From contig NZ_CVRP01000007.1 of the NCBI RefSeq assembly GCF_001261735.1, positions 124,001 to 188,000 on the forward strand: a stretch of DNA of 64,000 bases. The letters run 5' to 3'. The position numbers and the translations under genes are program-made. Below the pieces are notes generated by a model. That model was not told the DNA's origin and searched no databases. It saw nothing but the letters and a program-made list of their open reading frames with translations. This DNA is from Dysgonomonas sp. BGC7. Lineage in GTDB: Bacteria; Bacteroidota; Bacteroidia; Bacteroidales; Dysgonomonadaceae. This document shows, piece after piece, positions 41,092-50,701 of the stretch. Within the stretch, counting starts at the first letter, position 1. The number at the start of each line of letters is the position of its first letter.

Positions 41092-42378
41092 ATGCATATA
41101 TTTTCAGGAAAGAATAAGACGAAAGGGAAGAGGATTGTAGCAATAGAGAGTGTCCCTTATTTGTATATCCCTATTCCTCACTACATGCGAGACTTTTCTG
41201 TCCCGATAGTCAACGTTGGGGATAAGGTCTGTAAATTTCAGTTAATAGCAGAGTCTAAGGGTGTGTTTTCTTCTAATGTACATTCTCCTGTATCGGGTAT
41301 TGTAGAGGCTATTGAGGAATATTCTTCTGCAGATGGTACTCTTGTAAATACCATTGTAATTAAAAATGACTTTGAAGAAAAAGTTGAAGTAAGACCAACT
41401 TCATTGTTGTATCTACAAACCCTTACTTCTGAACAGCTTTTAAATATCATACGAGGTAGCGGTGTAGTAGGAGAGGGTGGAGCTCAGTTTCCGACAGCAG
41501 TTAAGTACACTCTGGATGGTAAGAAAATAAATACCTTTATCGTAAATGGAGCCGAGTGCGAACCTTATCTGACAGCTGATTATGCGTTGATGTCGCAGCG
41601 AACGAAGGAACTTCTGGAGGGAATTGCAATTATAAATAGGATTCTTGGTGCGCAAGAAATTGTTATATCTATAGAAGAGCAAAACAAGCAGCTGCAAAAA
41701 GTATTCGAGCCTTTTCTCAACAATCCATTATATAAAAATATTCGTATCGTTACTCTGTCCAATGATTATCCTCAAGGAGCAGAGTTACAGTTGATAAAGT
41801 CTGTGACCGGGTTGGAACTACCTCGTAATGTATTGCCTCGCGATGCCGGAGTTATTGTTAGCAATGTAGGTACTATATATGCTATATACAAGGCAGTCGT
41901 TTTTCACGAACCTGTTGTCAATCGTGTTATCACTGTTGCAGGCAATGGTTGCGAAGGGGGAAACTATGAAGTGAAAATAGGAACTCCGATATCTTATATA
42001 CTTGATGTGCTTGGGATATCTGCCGAAAATAATACGGTTGTTGTGGGAGGTCCGATGATGGGGCGCGCTGTAACAAATAGTAATACATCTGTAACGAAAG
42101 GTACATCAGGTATAATATTGACAAAAAAAGAAAAAATAAAGAGAGAGAACTGTATTTCTTGTGGATATTGTGTCGAAGTATGTCCGATGGGGCTTATGCC
42201 GATGAAATTTGAAGAGCATTATAGAAAAGGTAAATACTTTAATCTTGAAAAATATAGTATAAGTAGTTGTATCGAGTGTGCAGCATGTGAATATATATGT
42301 CCTGCCAATGTAGCTCTTATCGAAAGTATAAAAAAAGGAAAGATAAAACTAAAACAGCAAGCTGATGCAATACGATAA
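41092..42378 (+). CDS. rnfC: RnfC-like electron transport subunit
   Basis: 428 aa peripheral subunit that takes electrons from a soluble donor (NADH or ferredoxin) in Rnf complexes. The N-terminal biotinyl-like fold is followed by a NuoF-like nucleotide/FMN region with GSGVVGEGGAQFPTAVKY (about 123) and FIVNGAECEPYLTADYALM. Two 4Fe-4S motifs follow: Cys354/357/360/364 (CISCGYCVEVCP) and Cys393/396/399/403 (CIECAACEYICP). It lacks the long Ala/Lys-rich tail of E. coli RsxC. Its 3' end overlaps rnfD by 14 bases. The rest of the Rnf set is absent here. Confidence 0.88.
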   Translation: MHIFSGKNKTKGKRIVAIESVPYLYIPIPHYMRDFSVPIVNVGDKVCKFQLIAESKGVFSSNVHSPVSGIVEAIEEYSSADGTLVNTIVIKNDFEEKVEVRPTSLLYLQTLTSEQLLNIIRGSGVVGEGGAQFPTAVKYTLDGKKINTFIVNGAECEPYLTADYALMSQRTKELLEGIAIINRILGAQEIVISIEEQNKQLQKVFEPFLNNPLYKNIRIVTLSNDYPQGAELQLIKSVTGLELPRNVLPRDAGVIVSNVGTIYAIYKAVVFHEPVVNRVITVAGNGCEGGNYEVKIGTPISYILDVLGISAENNTVVVGGPMMGRAVTNSNTSVTKGTSGIILTKKEKIKRENCISCGYCVEVCPMGLMPMKFEEHYRKGKYFNLEKYSISSCIECAACEYICPANVALIESIKKGKIKLKQQADAIR

Positions 42379-43435
42379 AACTCTTTATGCTCCATTCGTA
42401 AGAACAGATGATAGTATCGGTAAGGTGATGACAGATGTTATTGTAGCTTTACTGCCTGCTATAGTTATATCATATCTGGCATTTGGATATATACCGTTGA
42501 TGGTTGTTCTGGTTGCCGTAGGAAGTGCTTTAATTACTGAATTTATTTTCTCTGCCATCTTTTTTAAGCGGACAGATTCTGTTGCGGACGGATCGGCTAT
42601 AATAACAGGCATTCTTTTGGCCTTTACCATAGCTCCCTTTACTCCTCTCTATGTCGTTGCATTTGGAGGATCTATGGCCGTATTGTTCGGTAAGCTTCTT
42701 TGGGGAGGTATGGGGCGTAATGTATTTAATCCGGCTTTGGTTGGGCGCGAGTTTATGACAGTCTTTTTTCCTGCTGTTATGGCTTCACGCACTATCTGGT
42801 ATGACAAAACGGCTGTAAATATAAGTAATATAGATCTTTTTGGGAGCGACTTCTTCAATCAGTTGTTTTTCAAGGCTTCCGGAGCTATTGGAGAGTATTC
42901 TGTATTTTTTTTGGTATTGGGCGGCCTATATCTTCTTATACGAAGACGAATCTCATGGCACATCCCTTTTGCTCTTTTAGTATCTTTTTCTGTATTATTA
43001 CTTGTATTCACAGGCTTTTCTGACTATACTATTCAATTCTCGTTGGGAGGACTTATGCTGAGCGCTATTTTCATGGCTACGGATATGCCTTCGAGTACAT
43101 CTGCTAACTACGGTAAATTATACTACGGGGCAATGATTGGAGTTGTTGCTATTATCTGTATTCTCAACGATGTGAAATACGAATATATGTCATATTCTAT
43201 TTTGTTGCTTAATGCTTTTGTTAGTCCAGTCAACTGGGTTTTTCGTCCAAAAGTATGGGGGCAGAAATTGGATTGGCTCACACGTTCGTGGCAAGGTTTG
43301 GCTGTTACATCTATGATTTTTATAGCAACCTTTGCTATGATATATTTACACCACACAGGGGCTATAATGTATCTTGTTTTTGTATATATTCTTTTCTGTG
43401 TCATTCGCTTCATTGCTAAAGAAAAGCAGTTGTAG
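42365..43435 (+). CDS. rnfD: RnfD/NqrB-like membrane subunit
   Basis: 356 aa with about nine membrane helices. Family landmarks: YDKTLYAPFVRTDDSIGKVM (N-terminus), DGSAIITGILLAFTIAP (about 75), LLWGGMGRNVFNPALVGREF (about 117), GAIGEYSVFFLVLGGLYLLI (about 175), and LGGLMLSAIFMATDMPSSTS (about 228). Between VGREF and IGEYS, canonical RnfD has an SATP-type site to which FMN is linked; this protein reads WYDKTAVNISNIDLFG there, with no S/T-x-A-T motif. Covalent FMN is therefore doubtful. A bidirectional terminator separates it from the nuo operon. Confidence 0.88.
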   Translation: MQYDKTLYAPFVRTDDSIGKVMTDVIVALLPAIVISYLAFGYIPLMVVLVAVGSALITEFIFSAIFFKRTDSVADGSAIITGILLAFTIAPFTPLYVVAFGGSMAVLFGKLLWGGMGRNVFNPALVGREFMTVFFPAVMASRTIWYDKTAVNISNIDLFGSDFFNQLFFKASGAIGEYSVFFLVLGGLYLLIRRRISWHIPFALLVSFSVLLLVFTGFSDYTIQFSLGGLMLSAIFMATDMPSSTSANYGKLYYGAMIGVVAIICILNDVKYEYMSYSILLLNAFVSPVNWVFRPKVWGQKLDWLTRSWQGLAVTSMIFIATFAMIYLHHTGAIMYLVFVYILFCVIRFIAKEKQL

Positions 43436-43455
43436 TAAAATAAAAATGATAAAAT

Positions 43456-43492
43456 AAATAAGGAGCAAATATTTTCTATTTGCTCCTTATTT
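43456..43492. terminator. Bidirectional terminator between rnfD and nuoN
   Basis: A perfect 16-bp stem (AAATAAGGAGCAAATA/TATTTGCTCCTTATTT) with a 5-base loop, A-rich on one side and T-rich on the other. It terminates both converging operons. Confidence 0.88.
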
Positions 43493-43512
43493 ATCTTATG
43501 TAATTACTTTTC

Positions 43513-44904
43513 TTAAAGCTTTATTCCCATTATTATTGATGGAAATATTCCTAAAAGGATATTGAGTGTGATAGCTATTATAGCCACTGCTTTATATTCG
43601 AATGGGACTCTTAATCTTTCTTCTGTTTCGGGATCTTTAACAATCATTACGTTAGTTACTCCCAAGTAGTAATAAACAGCCACAGCAGAGTTTAAAATAC
43701 CAAATACAACTAACAGTACATGGTTGAGTTGCAGCATTTGCTCAAATACAAATAATTTTGCAAAAAAGCCGGCGAATATAGGAATCCCGCTTAACGAAAG
43801 AAAAGCGCATGCAAGTATAGCTGTTAATACAGGCTGGCGTTTTATCAGTCCGAAGAAGTTTGAAATATCTTCATTGTCTTTGCCTCTGGTAACACTTAAT
43901 ATAACCGCAAAGGCGGCGATTCCGGCAAAACTGTATGCTGCTGCATAATATAATACTGCATTGGCAGATGTACCTACAGCTAATAAGGTCATCATCATAA
44001 ATCCTGCATGAGATATCCCGGAATAAGCCATCATTCGTTTTATATTTTTCTGTCTTAGAGCCGTAATGTTACCTACGATCATAGTCAGTATAGAGAGTAC
44101 CACAAGTAGTGTCTGATAGGTTGGAGTCACAGCAACGGATAATATACTTACTATTTTAAATAGAGCTCCTATTGCAGCAACCTTTACCAAAGTACTCATC
44201 ATTGCTGTAACAAGAGTTGGTGAACCTTCATATACATCAGGAGCCCAGAAATGAAATGGAACAATAGATGCTTTAAACATCATACCCACGGTTATCATCA
44301 CAAACCCGATGTTGAACCATATTGGTAAAGAAGCCCCTTGTGTCAGCGATACTGTTGCTATTTCAGCTATGTCGAACGAAGTAGTAGCTCCATAGATTAA
44401 TGCTATACCAAAAAGGATAAAGCTGGAAGCGAAAGCCCCCATAATAAAATATTTCATTCCGGCTTCATTGCTTCTCAAACTCTTAGGATCGCTCGATGCT
44501 AAAGCGTATGCTGTGATGGATAATACTTCGAGTCCGATGAAAAACATTGCAAAATTTCCGAACGAGATCATTGCTACAGCTCCTGCAAGCATAAATACTT
44601 TGAGAGAAACATAATCCGCTATTTTGACAAAGTTTTCCTGATAAAATTTAGGACTCATAAGAATAATGAGTAATGCAATAATGATGAACAAGATGGAGAA
44701 TCCTTGCGAAAATCCACTGTTCTGCACCATATTATATTTATCTACTGCAATAAAAGACTCTCCCAGATAAAATTCTGTTATGGTCATTCCTAAAACAGCT
44801 ATTAGTCCGATGAGGGTAACAGGTATAAGAATTTTCCTCAAATTGAGAACCTCTAACAACAGGCAAACAATTCCTAATCCTGAAATGGCTATTAATGTAC
44901 TCAT
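43513..44904 (-). CDS. nuoN: NADH-quinone oxidoreductase subunit N
   Basis: 463 aa antiporter-like membrane subunit of Complex I, one of the proton channels. About 14 hydrophobic helices. Conserved parts: MFFIGLEVLSITAYALASSD with the key Glu (about 131), KASIVPFHFWAPDVYEGSPT (about 214) with the channel Lys, and RQKNIKRMMAYSGISHAGFM (about 283). It is the last gene of the 14-gene operon, 18 bases after nuoM, and ends before a strong terminator. Confidence 0.96.
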   Translation of the reverse strand: MSTLIAISGLGIVCLLLEVLNLRKILIPVTLIGLIAVLGMTITEFYLGESFIAVDKYNMVQNSGFSQGFSILFIIIALLIILMSPKFYQENFVKIADYVSLKVFMLAGAVAMISFGNFAMFFIGLEVLSITAYALASSDPKSLRSNEAGMKYFIMGAFASSFILFGIALIYGATTSFDIAEIATVSLTQGASLPIWFNIGFVMITVGMMFKASIVPFHFWAPDVYEGSPTLVTAMMSTLVKVAAIGALFKIVSILSVAVTPTYQTLLVVLSILTMIVGNITALRQKNIKRMMAYSGISHAGFMMMTLLAVGTSANAVLYYAAAYSFAGIAAFAVILSVTRGKDNEDISNFFGLIKRQPVLTAILACAFLSLSGIPIFAGFFAKLFVFEQMLQLNHVLLVVFGILNSAVAVYYYLGVTNVMIVKDPETEERLRVPFEYKAVAIIAITLNILLGIFPSIIMGIKL

Positions 44905-44922
44905 TATATATCTTGCTAAATT

Positions 44923-46356
44923 TTATCTGTTAATATACATCATTATCTCCGACAAACTTGTACCTACAAGGTCTGTTACTGGTTTCACATACACCCCAAA
45001 TACAAATAATACTATGGCTATGAGACTAAACACAGTTACTTCTGTTTTAGAAAGGTCTCTAAAAGGAGTTTTTGCAGGCTCTCCGAGCATTACATACTGA
45101 AACATACGGAGCATGAACAGAGCCCCAAGAAATAGAGATGTTCCTATTGCTATTGCATACCACATATTTACCTGATATACTCCAAACATTATTGTAAACT
45201 CTCCGATAAAGTTAAAAGTTAATGGCACTCCTATCGAAGATAATATACTAATGAAAAATGCTACTGAAAATTTAGGGGCGTATCCTTTCAAACCTCCCAG
45301 TTCGCTTATCTTTAATGTGTGTGTTCTGTTTTGTATAATATCTACCGAATAGAACAGAGCTACGATACCGAAACCATGAGCCAGAATTAGCACTACAGCA
45401 CCTTCCAGTCCGTCGAAGGTCAGAGCATAAGCTCCTGCTGCTACATATCCCACATGCGATAACGACGCATAAGCCATAAAACGTTTGAGGTCATTTTGTC
45501 TTAACGCCATAATAGATCCATATACAACCCCTATGATACAAAGAATTAGAATAACAGTTCTTAACTCTTCTGTGGCATAAGGCGTTGTCGGCAACTGCCA
45601 GCGTATCACACTATATGCTCCCATCTTGGACATTATACCTGCCAATAGCATAGTACCTACAGCCGGAGCTTTTTGATATACATTAGCTTGCCATGTATGA
45701 AACGGGAAGATCGGTATCTTAATAGCATAAGCAAGGAAGAAAGCAAGGAATATCCATATTTGCTCTGTATTGCTCAAGTTGGCATTGTAAAATGCTTCGA
45801 GTTGGAAGCTGCCTGTTCGTGTGTAAAGATATATGATCGCTCCCATCATAAAGAGTGAGCCTACAAATGTGAACAGGAAGAAAGTCATTGCAGCCTTGCG
45901 CCTTTTGGCGATTTCTCCGTTTCCCCAAAATATGATAATAAAATAGATAGGGATCAGAGACATTTCCCAAAATATATAGTATAATAGTGCGTCGCTGCTA
46001 AGGAAAGCTCCTGTCATAGAAAAAGCCATAAACATAATAAGACTGTACAGAAGCCTTTCGTTTTTAAACTCTCGATGCAAAGAAGCTAATATGATTATCG
46101 GAAGCAATATCGTTGTCAGCAATACCATTGCTATTGCCAGCCCGTCTGCCTTTAAAGAAAAAGATATATTGGGGTTACTGATCCAGTCTATACTGAAAGT
46201 TGCTCCTGCCGCTCCGTATTTCAGATATAAAGCAACAGAAAAAACCGCTGCGGCAACACTAAAAAGGATAGCTACTTTCGACGCAAACCTGTTTCCCGAA
46301 AGATAAGTGAAGATTGCACCTCCTAATAATATTATCAATATGATTACTATATTCAT
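44923..46356 (-). CDS. nuoM: NADH-quinone oxidoreductase subunit M
   Basis: 477 aa antiporter-like subunit. Conserved: LLYYIFWEMSLIPIYFII with the channel Glu (about 129), KIPIFPFHTWQANVYQKAP (about 216) with the Lys, and LMALRQNDLKRFMAYASLSH-type sequence (about 291). About 14 helices. It starts 15 bases after nuoL. Membrane arm of the NADH:menaquinone pump. Confidence 0.97.
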   Translation of the reverse strand: MNIVIILIILLGGAIFTYLSGNRFASKVAILFSVAAAVFSVALYLKYGAAGATFSIDWISNPNISFSLKADGLAIAMVLLTTILLPIIILASLHREFKNERLLYSLIMFMAFSMTGAFLSSDALLYYIFWEMSLIPIYFIIIFWGNGEIAKRRKAAMTFFLFTFVGSLFMMGAIIYLYTRTGSFQLEAFYNANLSNTEQIWIFLAFFLAYAIKIPIFPFHTWQANVYQKAPAVGTMLLAGIMSKMGAYSVIRWQLPTTPYATEELRTVILILCIIGVVYGSIMALRQNDLKRFMAYASLSHVGYVAAGAYALTFDGLEGAVVLILAHGFGIVALFYSVDIIQNRTHTLKISELGGLKGYAPKFSVAFFISILSSIGVPLTFNFIGEFTIMFGVYQVNMWYAIAIGTSLFLGALFMLRMFQYVMLGEPAKTPFRDLSKTEVTVFSLIAIVLFVFGVYVKPVTDLVGTSLSEIMMYINR

Positions 46357-46371
46357 GTTTCCTTAAGATTT

Positions 46372-48261
46372 TTATACAAGAAATAAACAGATGATCAATG
46401 CACAGAAGCCTAATACAAAAAAGAACATATAGAATCCGAGACTTCCATTTTGAAGTTTCTTTGCCGGAGCAGATGCGGCTTCTATGAGTTGCCCGCCACC
46501 TTTGAAGAAGTTTTTAAGAACTTTCTCTACGACGTTATCGAAGAAACTAGCCAAAGCATAGGTCGGTTTGACGAACAAAGCATTGTATATTTCATCTATA
46601 TAGTATTTATTATAAAGGACTTTTATAAATCCGGTGATCTTATCATCTTCGACTGGGACTTCCGATTTTTTGATGTATTTGAAATATGCCCATCCCAATC
46701 CGGCAAATGCTATCAATGTGGATATAACCATTGTCATAGCTTGTTCTCCGATAGGCGGGTGTTCAGCAAGGGTCAACCCCGGTAATATCGGTTCTATGAA
46801 TCCATTGAGCCAGCTAAGACCAAATGGCAGACTTATGAGCCCTCCGAATATAGCCAGTATAGCCAATACGATAAGCGGCATTGTCATTGTTTTAGGCGAT
46901 TCGTGTAAGTGGTGCTCTTGTTCTTCTGTTCCCCTAAATTCTTTAAAGAAGGTGAGGTACAAAACTCTGAACATATAGAATGCAGTAAGCAGAGATGCTA
47001 AAGCAGCTATTGCCCATAAAAACTTATTATGTTCGAATGCTGTAAGCATTATTTCATCTTTGGAGAAGAATCCGGCAAGCGGCGGTATTCCCGATATAGA
47101 TACAGTAGCAACCGCAAAAGTTGAATAAGTTATTAACATCACACCTTTTAGTCCGCCCATTCTTCGCATATCCTGCTCTCCACCCATTGCGTGTATTACC
47201 GATCCTGATCCTAAGAACAGACAGGCTTTGAAAAACGCATGAGTGATAACATGAAATACTGCAATATGATATGCGCCCAATCCCAGTGCAAGGAACATCA
47301 GTCCGAGCTGAGATACAGTAGAGTAGGCGAGTACCTTTTTTATGTCGGTCTGGGCAACTGCAATAGATGCTGCAAATAGAGCTGTTATAGCTCCTACTAT
47401 GGCAATAAAGATTTTTATATTAGGAGTAAGGTCGAAAATGAAATTCAGGCGTGTAATCATAAATACTCCGGCTGTAACCATTGTGGCAGCATGTATCAAC
47501 GCCGATACAGGAGTAGGGCCAGCCATAGCATCAGGAAGCCAAGTGTATAATGGTATTTGGGCACTTTTTCCTGTAGCCCCTATGAACAATGCAAAGGTAG
47601 CTACACCCAACAAAGATGACACCTCCGGATTTGATGTTGAGGAAACTGCAAGTTTGAGTGTTTCGTAGTCTACTGTTTTGAAAAGGTAACCCAGCGTAAA
47701 AATACCTACAAGAAAACCTAAATCTCCTATACGGTTCATCACGAATGCTTTTTTAGCTGCATCGTTGTTTTTGTGATCTTTATTCCAAAATCCGATAAGA
47801 AGGTAAGAACATAGTCCCACACCTTCCCATCCGATAAACATTACAAGGAGATTACTTCCTGTAACGAGTACCGACATAAAGAAGATAAATAGGTTGAGGT
47901 AAGAAAAATAGCGATCTATATTTTCGTCACCTTTCATATACCCTATAGAGTAGATATGTATAAGAGCACCTATACCTGTCACAAACAGTAACCAGAGTAG
48001 AGACAGTTGGTCGAGTGTGAAAGACATATCGGTGGTAAATTCGCCGAGAGCCAGCCATTGGAAAAGGTTGACATGAACAGCTTCACCTGTAGATAATATA
48101 CGGATGAAAAAGATACAGGATATAACGAAGCTGATCAATACTGCCGAGGTGGCAATAATCCCTGTCAGGCAACGTCCTGTAATTTTTTTACCTACCAGCA
48201 AATTGATTAAAAAGCCAATAAACGGACTTAGAAGAAGTATTAATACCAGTATTGTTTCCAT
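46372..48261 (-). CDS. nuoL: NADH-quinone oxidoreductase subunit L
   Basis: 629 aa, the largest antiporter-like subunit, with the long lateral helix at its C-terminus. Landmarks: LFVTGIGALIHIYSIGYM (about 96), FIGWEGVGLCSYLLIGFW (about 141), TGKSAQIPLYTWLPDAMAGP (about 230) followed by HAATMVTAGVFMI, and VAQTDIKKVLAYSTVSQLGL. The C-terminal anchor helix is present after residue 590. It begins 6 bases after nuoK. Confidence 0.97.
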   Translation of the reverse strand: METILVLILLLSPFIGFLINLLVGKKITGRCLTGIIATSAVLISFVISCIFFIRILSTGEAVHVNLFQWLALGEFTTDMSFTLDQLSLLWLLFVTGIGALIHIYSIGYMKGDENIDRYFSYLNLFIFFMSVLVTGSNLLVMFIGWEGVGLCSYLLIGFWNKDHKNNDAAKKAFVMNRIGDLGFLVGIFTLGYLFKTVDYETLKLAVSSTSNPEVSSLLGVATFALFIGATGKSAQIPLYTWLPDAMAGPTPVSALIHAATMVTAGVFMITRLNFIFDLTPNIKIFIAIVGAITALFAASIAVAQTDIKKVLAYSTVSQLGLMFLALGLGAYHIAVFHVITHAFFKACLFLGSGSVIHAMGGEQDMRRMGGLKGVMLITYSTFAVATVSISGIPPLAGFFSKDEIMLTAFEHNKFLWAIAALASLLTAFYMFRVLYLTFFKEFRGTEEQEHHLHESPKTMTMPLIVLAILAIFGGLISLPFGLSWLNGFIEPILPGLTLAEHPPIGEQAMTMVISTLIAFAGLGWAYFKYIKKSEVPVEDDKITGFIKVLYNKYYIDEIYNALFVKPTYALASFFDNVVEKVLKNFFKGGGQLIEAASAPAKKLQNGSLGFYMFFFVLGFCALIICLFLV

Positions 48262-48267
48262 CCAAAA

Positions 48268-48591
48268 TTATCCTTTTAAGTTTTTCAATTTATCAATGTC
48301 GATTGTTCCTATATTTCTATAGATTGCTACAAGTATAGCCAATCCTACGGCAACTTCTGCGGCTGCAACTGCCAATGAGAATATTACGAATACCTGTCCG
48401 CTCGAGTCTTGATGATATACCGAGAATACGGTGAGCAGCATATTAGCTGCGGCAAGCATTATCTCAACCGACATTAACATTACTATTGTACTTCTGCGGT
48501 ACAACAGTCCAATTGCACCTACCGTAAATAGCAAAATGCAGAGGTAGATGTAATTGTCAATTCCTACTTGTTCTAATATATTATTCAGCAT
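48268..48591 (-). CDS. nuoK: NADH-quinone oxidoreductase subunit K
   Basis: 107 aa, three membrane helices, normal length. LFTVGAIGLLYRRSTIVMLM and SVEIMLAAANMLLTVFS contain the conserved intramembrane Glu; AVAAAEVAVGLAILVAIYRN holds the second. It lies 3 bases after nuoJ. Confidence 0.96.
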   Translation of the reverse strand: MLNNILEQVGIDNYIYLCILLFTVGAIGLLYRRSTIVMLMSVEIMLAAANMLLTVFSVYHQDSSGQVFVIFSLAVAAAEVAVGLAILVAIYRNIGTIDIDKLKNLKG

Positions 48592-48594
48592 GGC

Positions 48595-49098
48595 TTAAGC
48601 TTTTTTCTCTTTTTTTGAAATCAGTACTGCTCCTATCATAGCCGCAATAAGCAAGATAGATACAAACTCGAATGGTACGAGGTATTCTTCCAGTAGTACC
48701 TGACCTATTATATTTACAGACTGATAGTCTAATCCTTCAGCTTTATACGATTCTATTACCGGTGTCGATTTTAATAACGCTGCTAACAGCACTACCCCCA
48801 TAAGGCATGCAGAGATCGTTGCTGCTACACGGCTAATCACCTTCTTTTTAGGCTCGTGCTGTTCACTGAGGTTCATCAGCATAAGAGTAAATAAAAGGAG
48901 CACCATAATGGCTCCGGCATATACTACAATATTGATTACTGCAAGAAATAATGCATTGAGTAGAAGGAAATGCCCTGAAATAGAAAAGAAACAAATAATC
49001 ATATACACTGCACTATGGATAGGATTCTTAGACAAAACGGTCAAAGCTCCTGTTCCCAGTGTAATGGCTGCCAGAATATAAAAAATTATTGTAATCAT
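48595..49098 (-). CDS. nuoJ: NADH-quinone oxidoreductase subunit J
   Basis: 167 aa, five membrane helices. The family signature LSKNPIHSAVYMIICFFSIS (about 23) and ALFLAVINIVVYAGAIMVLL (about 50) are clear. C-terminal FEFVSILLIAAMIGAVLISK is typical. 27 bases separate it from nuoI upstream. Confidence 0.95.
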   Translation of the reverse strand: MITIIFYILAAITLGTGALTVLSKNPIHSAVYMIICFFSISGHFLLLNALFLAVINIVVYAGAIMVLLLFTLMLMNLSEQHEPKKKVISRVAATISACLMGVVLLAALLKSTPVIESYKAEGLDYQSVNIIGQVLLEEYLVPFEFVSILLIAAMIGAVLISKKEKKA

Positions 49099-49125
49099 AT
49101 TTATATTGAGTTGTTTCGTAATTCG

Positions 49126-49659
49126 TTAATCATATTTTCGGGCTTTGGCATCCTCCACTGAAATCACCAACTTATCTTTGCCGTAAATGAAGTCTTCCCT
49201 TTCTAGCTTAGGCTTGACAAGCAATTTTGATTTTGTCAGGAAAATGGCTTCTTTAGGACAGGCTTCTTCGCATATGCCACAGAATATGCAACGAAGCATA
49301 TTAATTTCGTATACCGAAGCATATTTTTCTTCCCTATATAGATCTTCTTCCCCTTTTTTGCGTTCCGAGGCTACCATTGTTATAGCTTCTGCCGGGCACG
49401 ATAATGCGCACAATCCGCAGGCGGTACAGCGTTCTCGTCCTTCCTCGTCTCGCATCAATACGTGCTGTCCACGATATACGGGGCTGAATTCACGTTGCTG
49501 TTCGGGATATTGTATTGTATTCTTTTTCTTGAAGAAATGCTTTATAGTAATACTCAATCCCTGAATTATGGCAGGCAGGTATATGCGCTCTATGAAGGTC
49601 ATCTTTTTGTTGACGACTTCCGTTTTCCTTCCTGATAATGATATATCTTTTATCGACAT
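49126..49659 (-). CDS. nuoI: NADH-quinone oxidoreductase subunit I
   Basis: 177 aa ferredoxin-like subunit carrying clusters N6a and N6b. Two 4Fe-4S motifs are intact: CTACGLCALSCPAEAI (about 80-95) and CIFCGICEEACPKEAIF (about 125-141). The N-terminal amphipathic helix (FIERIYLPAIIQGLSITIKH) docks on the membrane arm. It lies 13 bases after nuoH. Confidence 0.96.
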   Translation of the reverse strand: MSIKDISLSGRKTEVVNKKMTFIERIYLPAIIQGLSITIKHFFKKKNTIQYPEQQREFSPVYRGQHVLMRDEEGRERCTACGLCALSCPAEAITMVASERKKGEEDLYREEKYASVYEINMLRCIFCGICEEACPKEAIFLTKSKLLVKPKLEREDFIYGKDKLVISVEDAKARKYD

Positions 49660-49672
49660 GGTAAACTCTTTA

Positions 49673-50701
49673 TTATTTGAAAATCAAGACTCCTATCCCT
49701 ACAAGGAATATATTTACTATTGCCAAAGGAAACAACATTTTCCAGCCTAGTTTCATTAGTTGGTCGTAACGGAATCTCGGTATTGTCCAACGTACCCACA
49801 TATAGAAGAAAATGAAGAATGTCGTTTTTGCCAGAAGGGATAATACACCCAGAATATTGGCTATGTTCACTCCCCAGTTTTCTGATACCCAGCTCATCCC
49901 CGGATAGAGATATCCTCCGAAGAATAATACTGAAATAAAAGCCGAAGAGAAGAACATGCTCGCATATTCAGAGAACATGAAAAATCCCATTTTCAACGAT
50001 GAAAACTCAGTATGATGTCCGTTTACAAGTTCCGATTCACATTCAGCGAGGTCGAATGGTGTACGGTTACACTCAGCAAAGGAACAAATGAGAAAGATGA
50101 GGAAGGTAAGAGGCTGAACAAATACATTCCATACTGTACTCTGTTGTTCTGTGATTTCTCTGAGGCTTAATGTGCCTGTCATCATAATGAGTGCTATGAT
50201 AGATAAGCCCATTGCTATTTCGTATGAAATCATTTGTGCGCCTGCACGTATACTACCTAGCAGAGAGTATTTGTTGTTGGAAGCCCATCCTCCGATAACT
50301 ACACCATATACGCTTGTCGACAATACAGCAACAATATATAGTACAGCGACATTGACGTCCGCTATCTGAGGGATAAACTCATATCCTGCAATGATAAACT
50401 TTTCAGCCCAAGGAATCACAGATACACCAAGCAGCGATACGCTCATTGCTACGGCGGGTCCTACCACAAACAGTATTTTGTTCGGTGTATTGGGCATAAA
50501 TTCCTCTTTTGCGAACAGTTTTGCGCCATCGCATATCGGTTGTAACAAACCCCAAGGACCAGCCCTGTTAGGACCATAACGGTCTTGTAAGAATCCTGCG
50601 ACTTTGCGTTCTGCGTAAGTTGAATACAATGCAAATAGCATGGTAACTGCAAATACCAGAACTATGAGGATCAATTTTTCTAAGATAATAGCCAACTCCA
50701 T
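49673..50701 (-). CDS. nuoH: NADH-quinone oxidoreductase subunit H
   Basis: 342 aa, eight membrane helices; it forms much of the quinone chamber. Landmarks: TYAERKVAGFLQDRYGPNRA (about 28), CDGAKLFAKEEFMPN (about 57), ECNRTPFDLAECESELVNGH (about 210) and MWVRWTIPRFRYDQLMKLGW (about 303). Its ATG shares the A with the end of nuoG (1-base overlap), so the two are coupled. Confidence 0.97.
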   Translation of the reverse strand: MELAIILEKLILIVLVFAVTMLFALYSTYAERKVAGFLQDRYGPNRAGPWGLLQPICDGAKLFAKEEFMPNTPNKILFVVGPAVAMSVSLLGVSVIPWAEKFIIAGYEFIPQIADVNVAVLYIVAVLSTSVYGVVIGGWASNNKYSLLGSIRAGAQMISYEIAMGLSIIALIMMTGTLSLREITEQQSTVWNVFVQPLTFLIFLICSFAECNRTPFDLAECESELVNGHHTEFSSLKMGFFMFSEYASMFFSSAFISVLFFGGYLYPGMSWVSENWGVNIANILGVLSLLAKTTFFIFFYMWVRWTIPRFRYDQLMKLGWKMLFPLAIVNIFLVGIGVLIFK

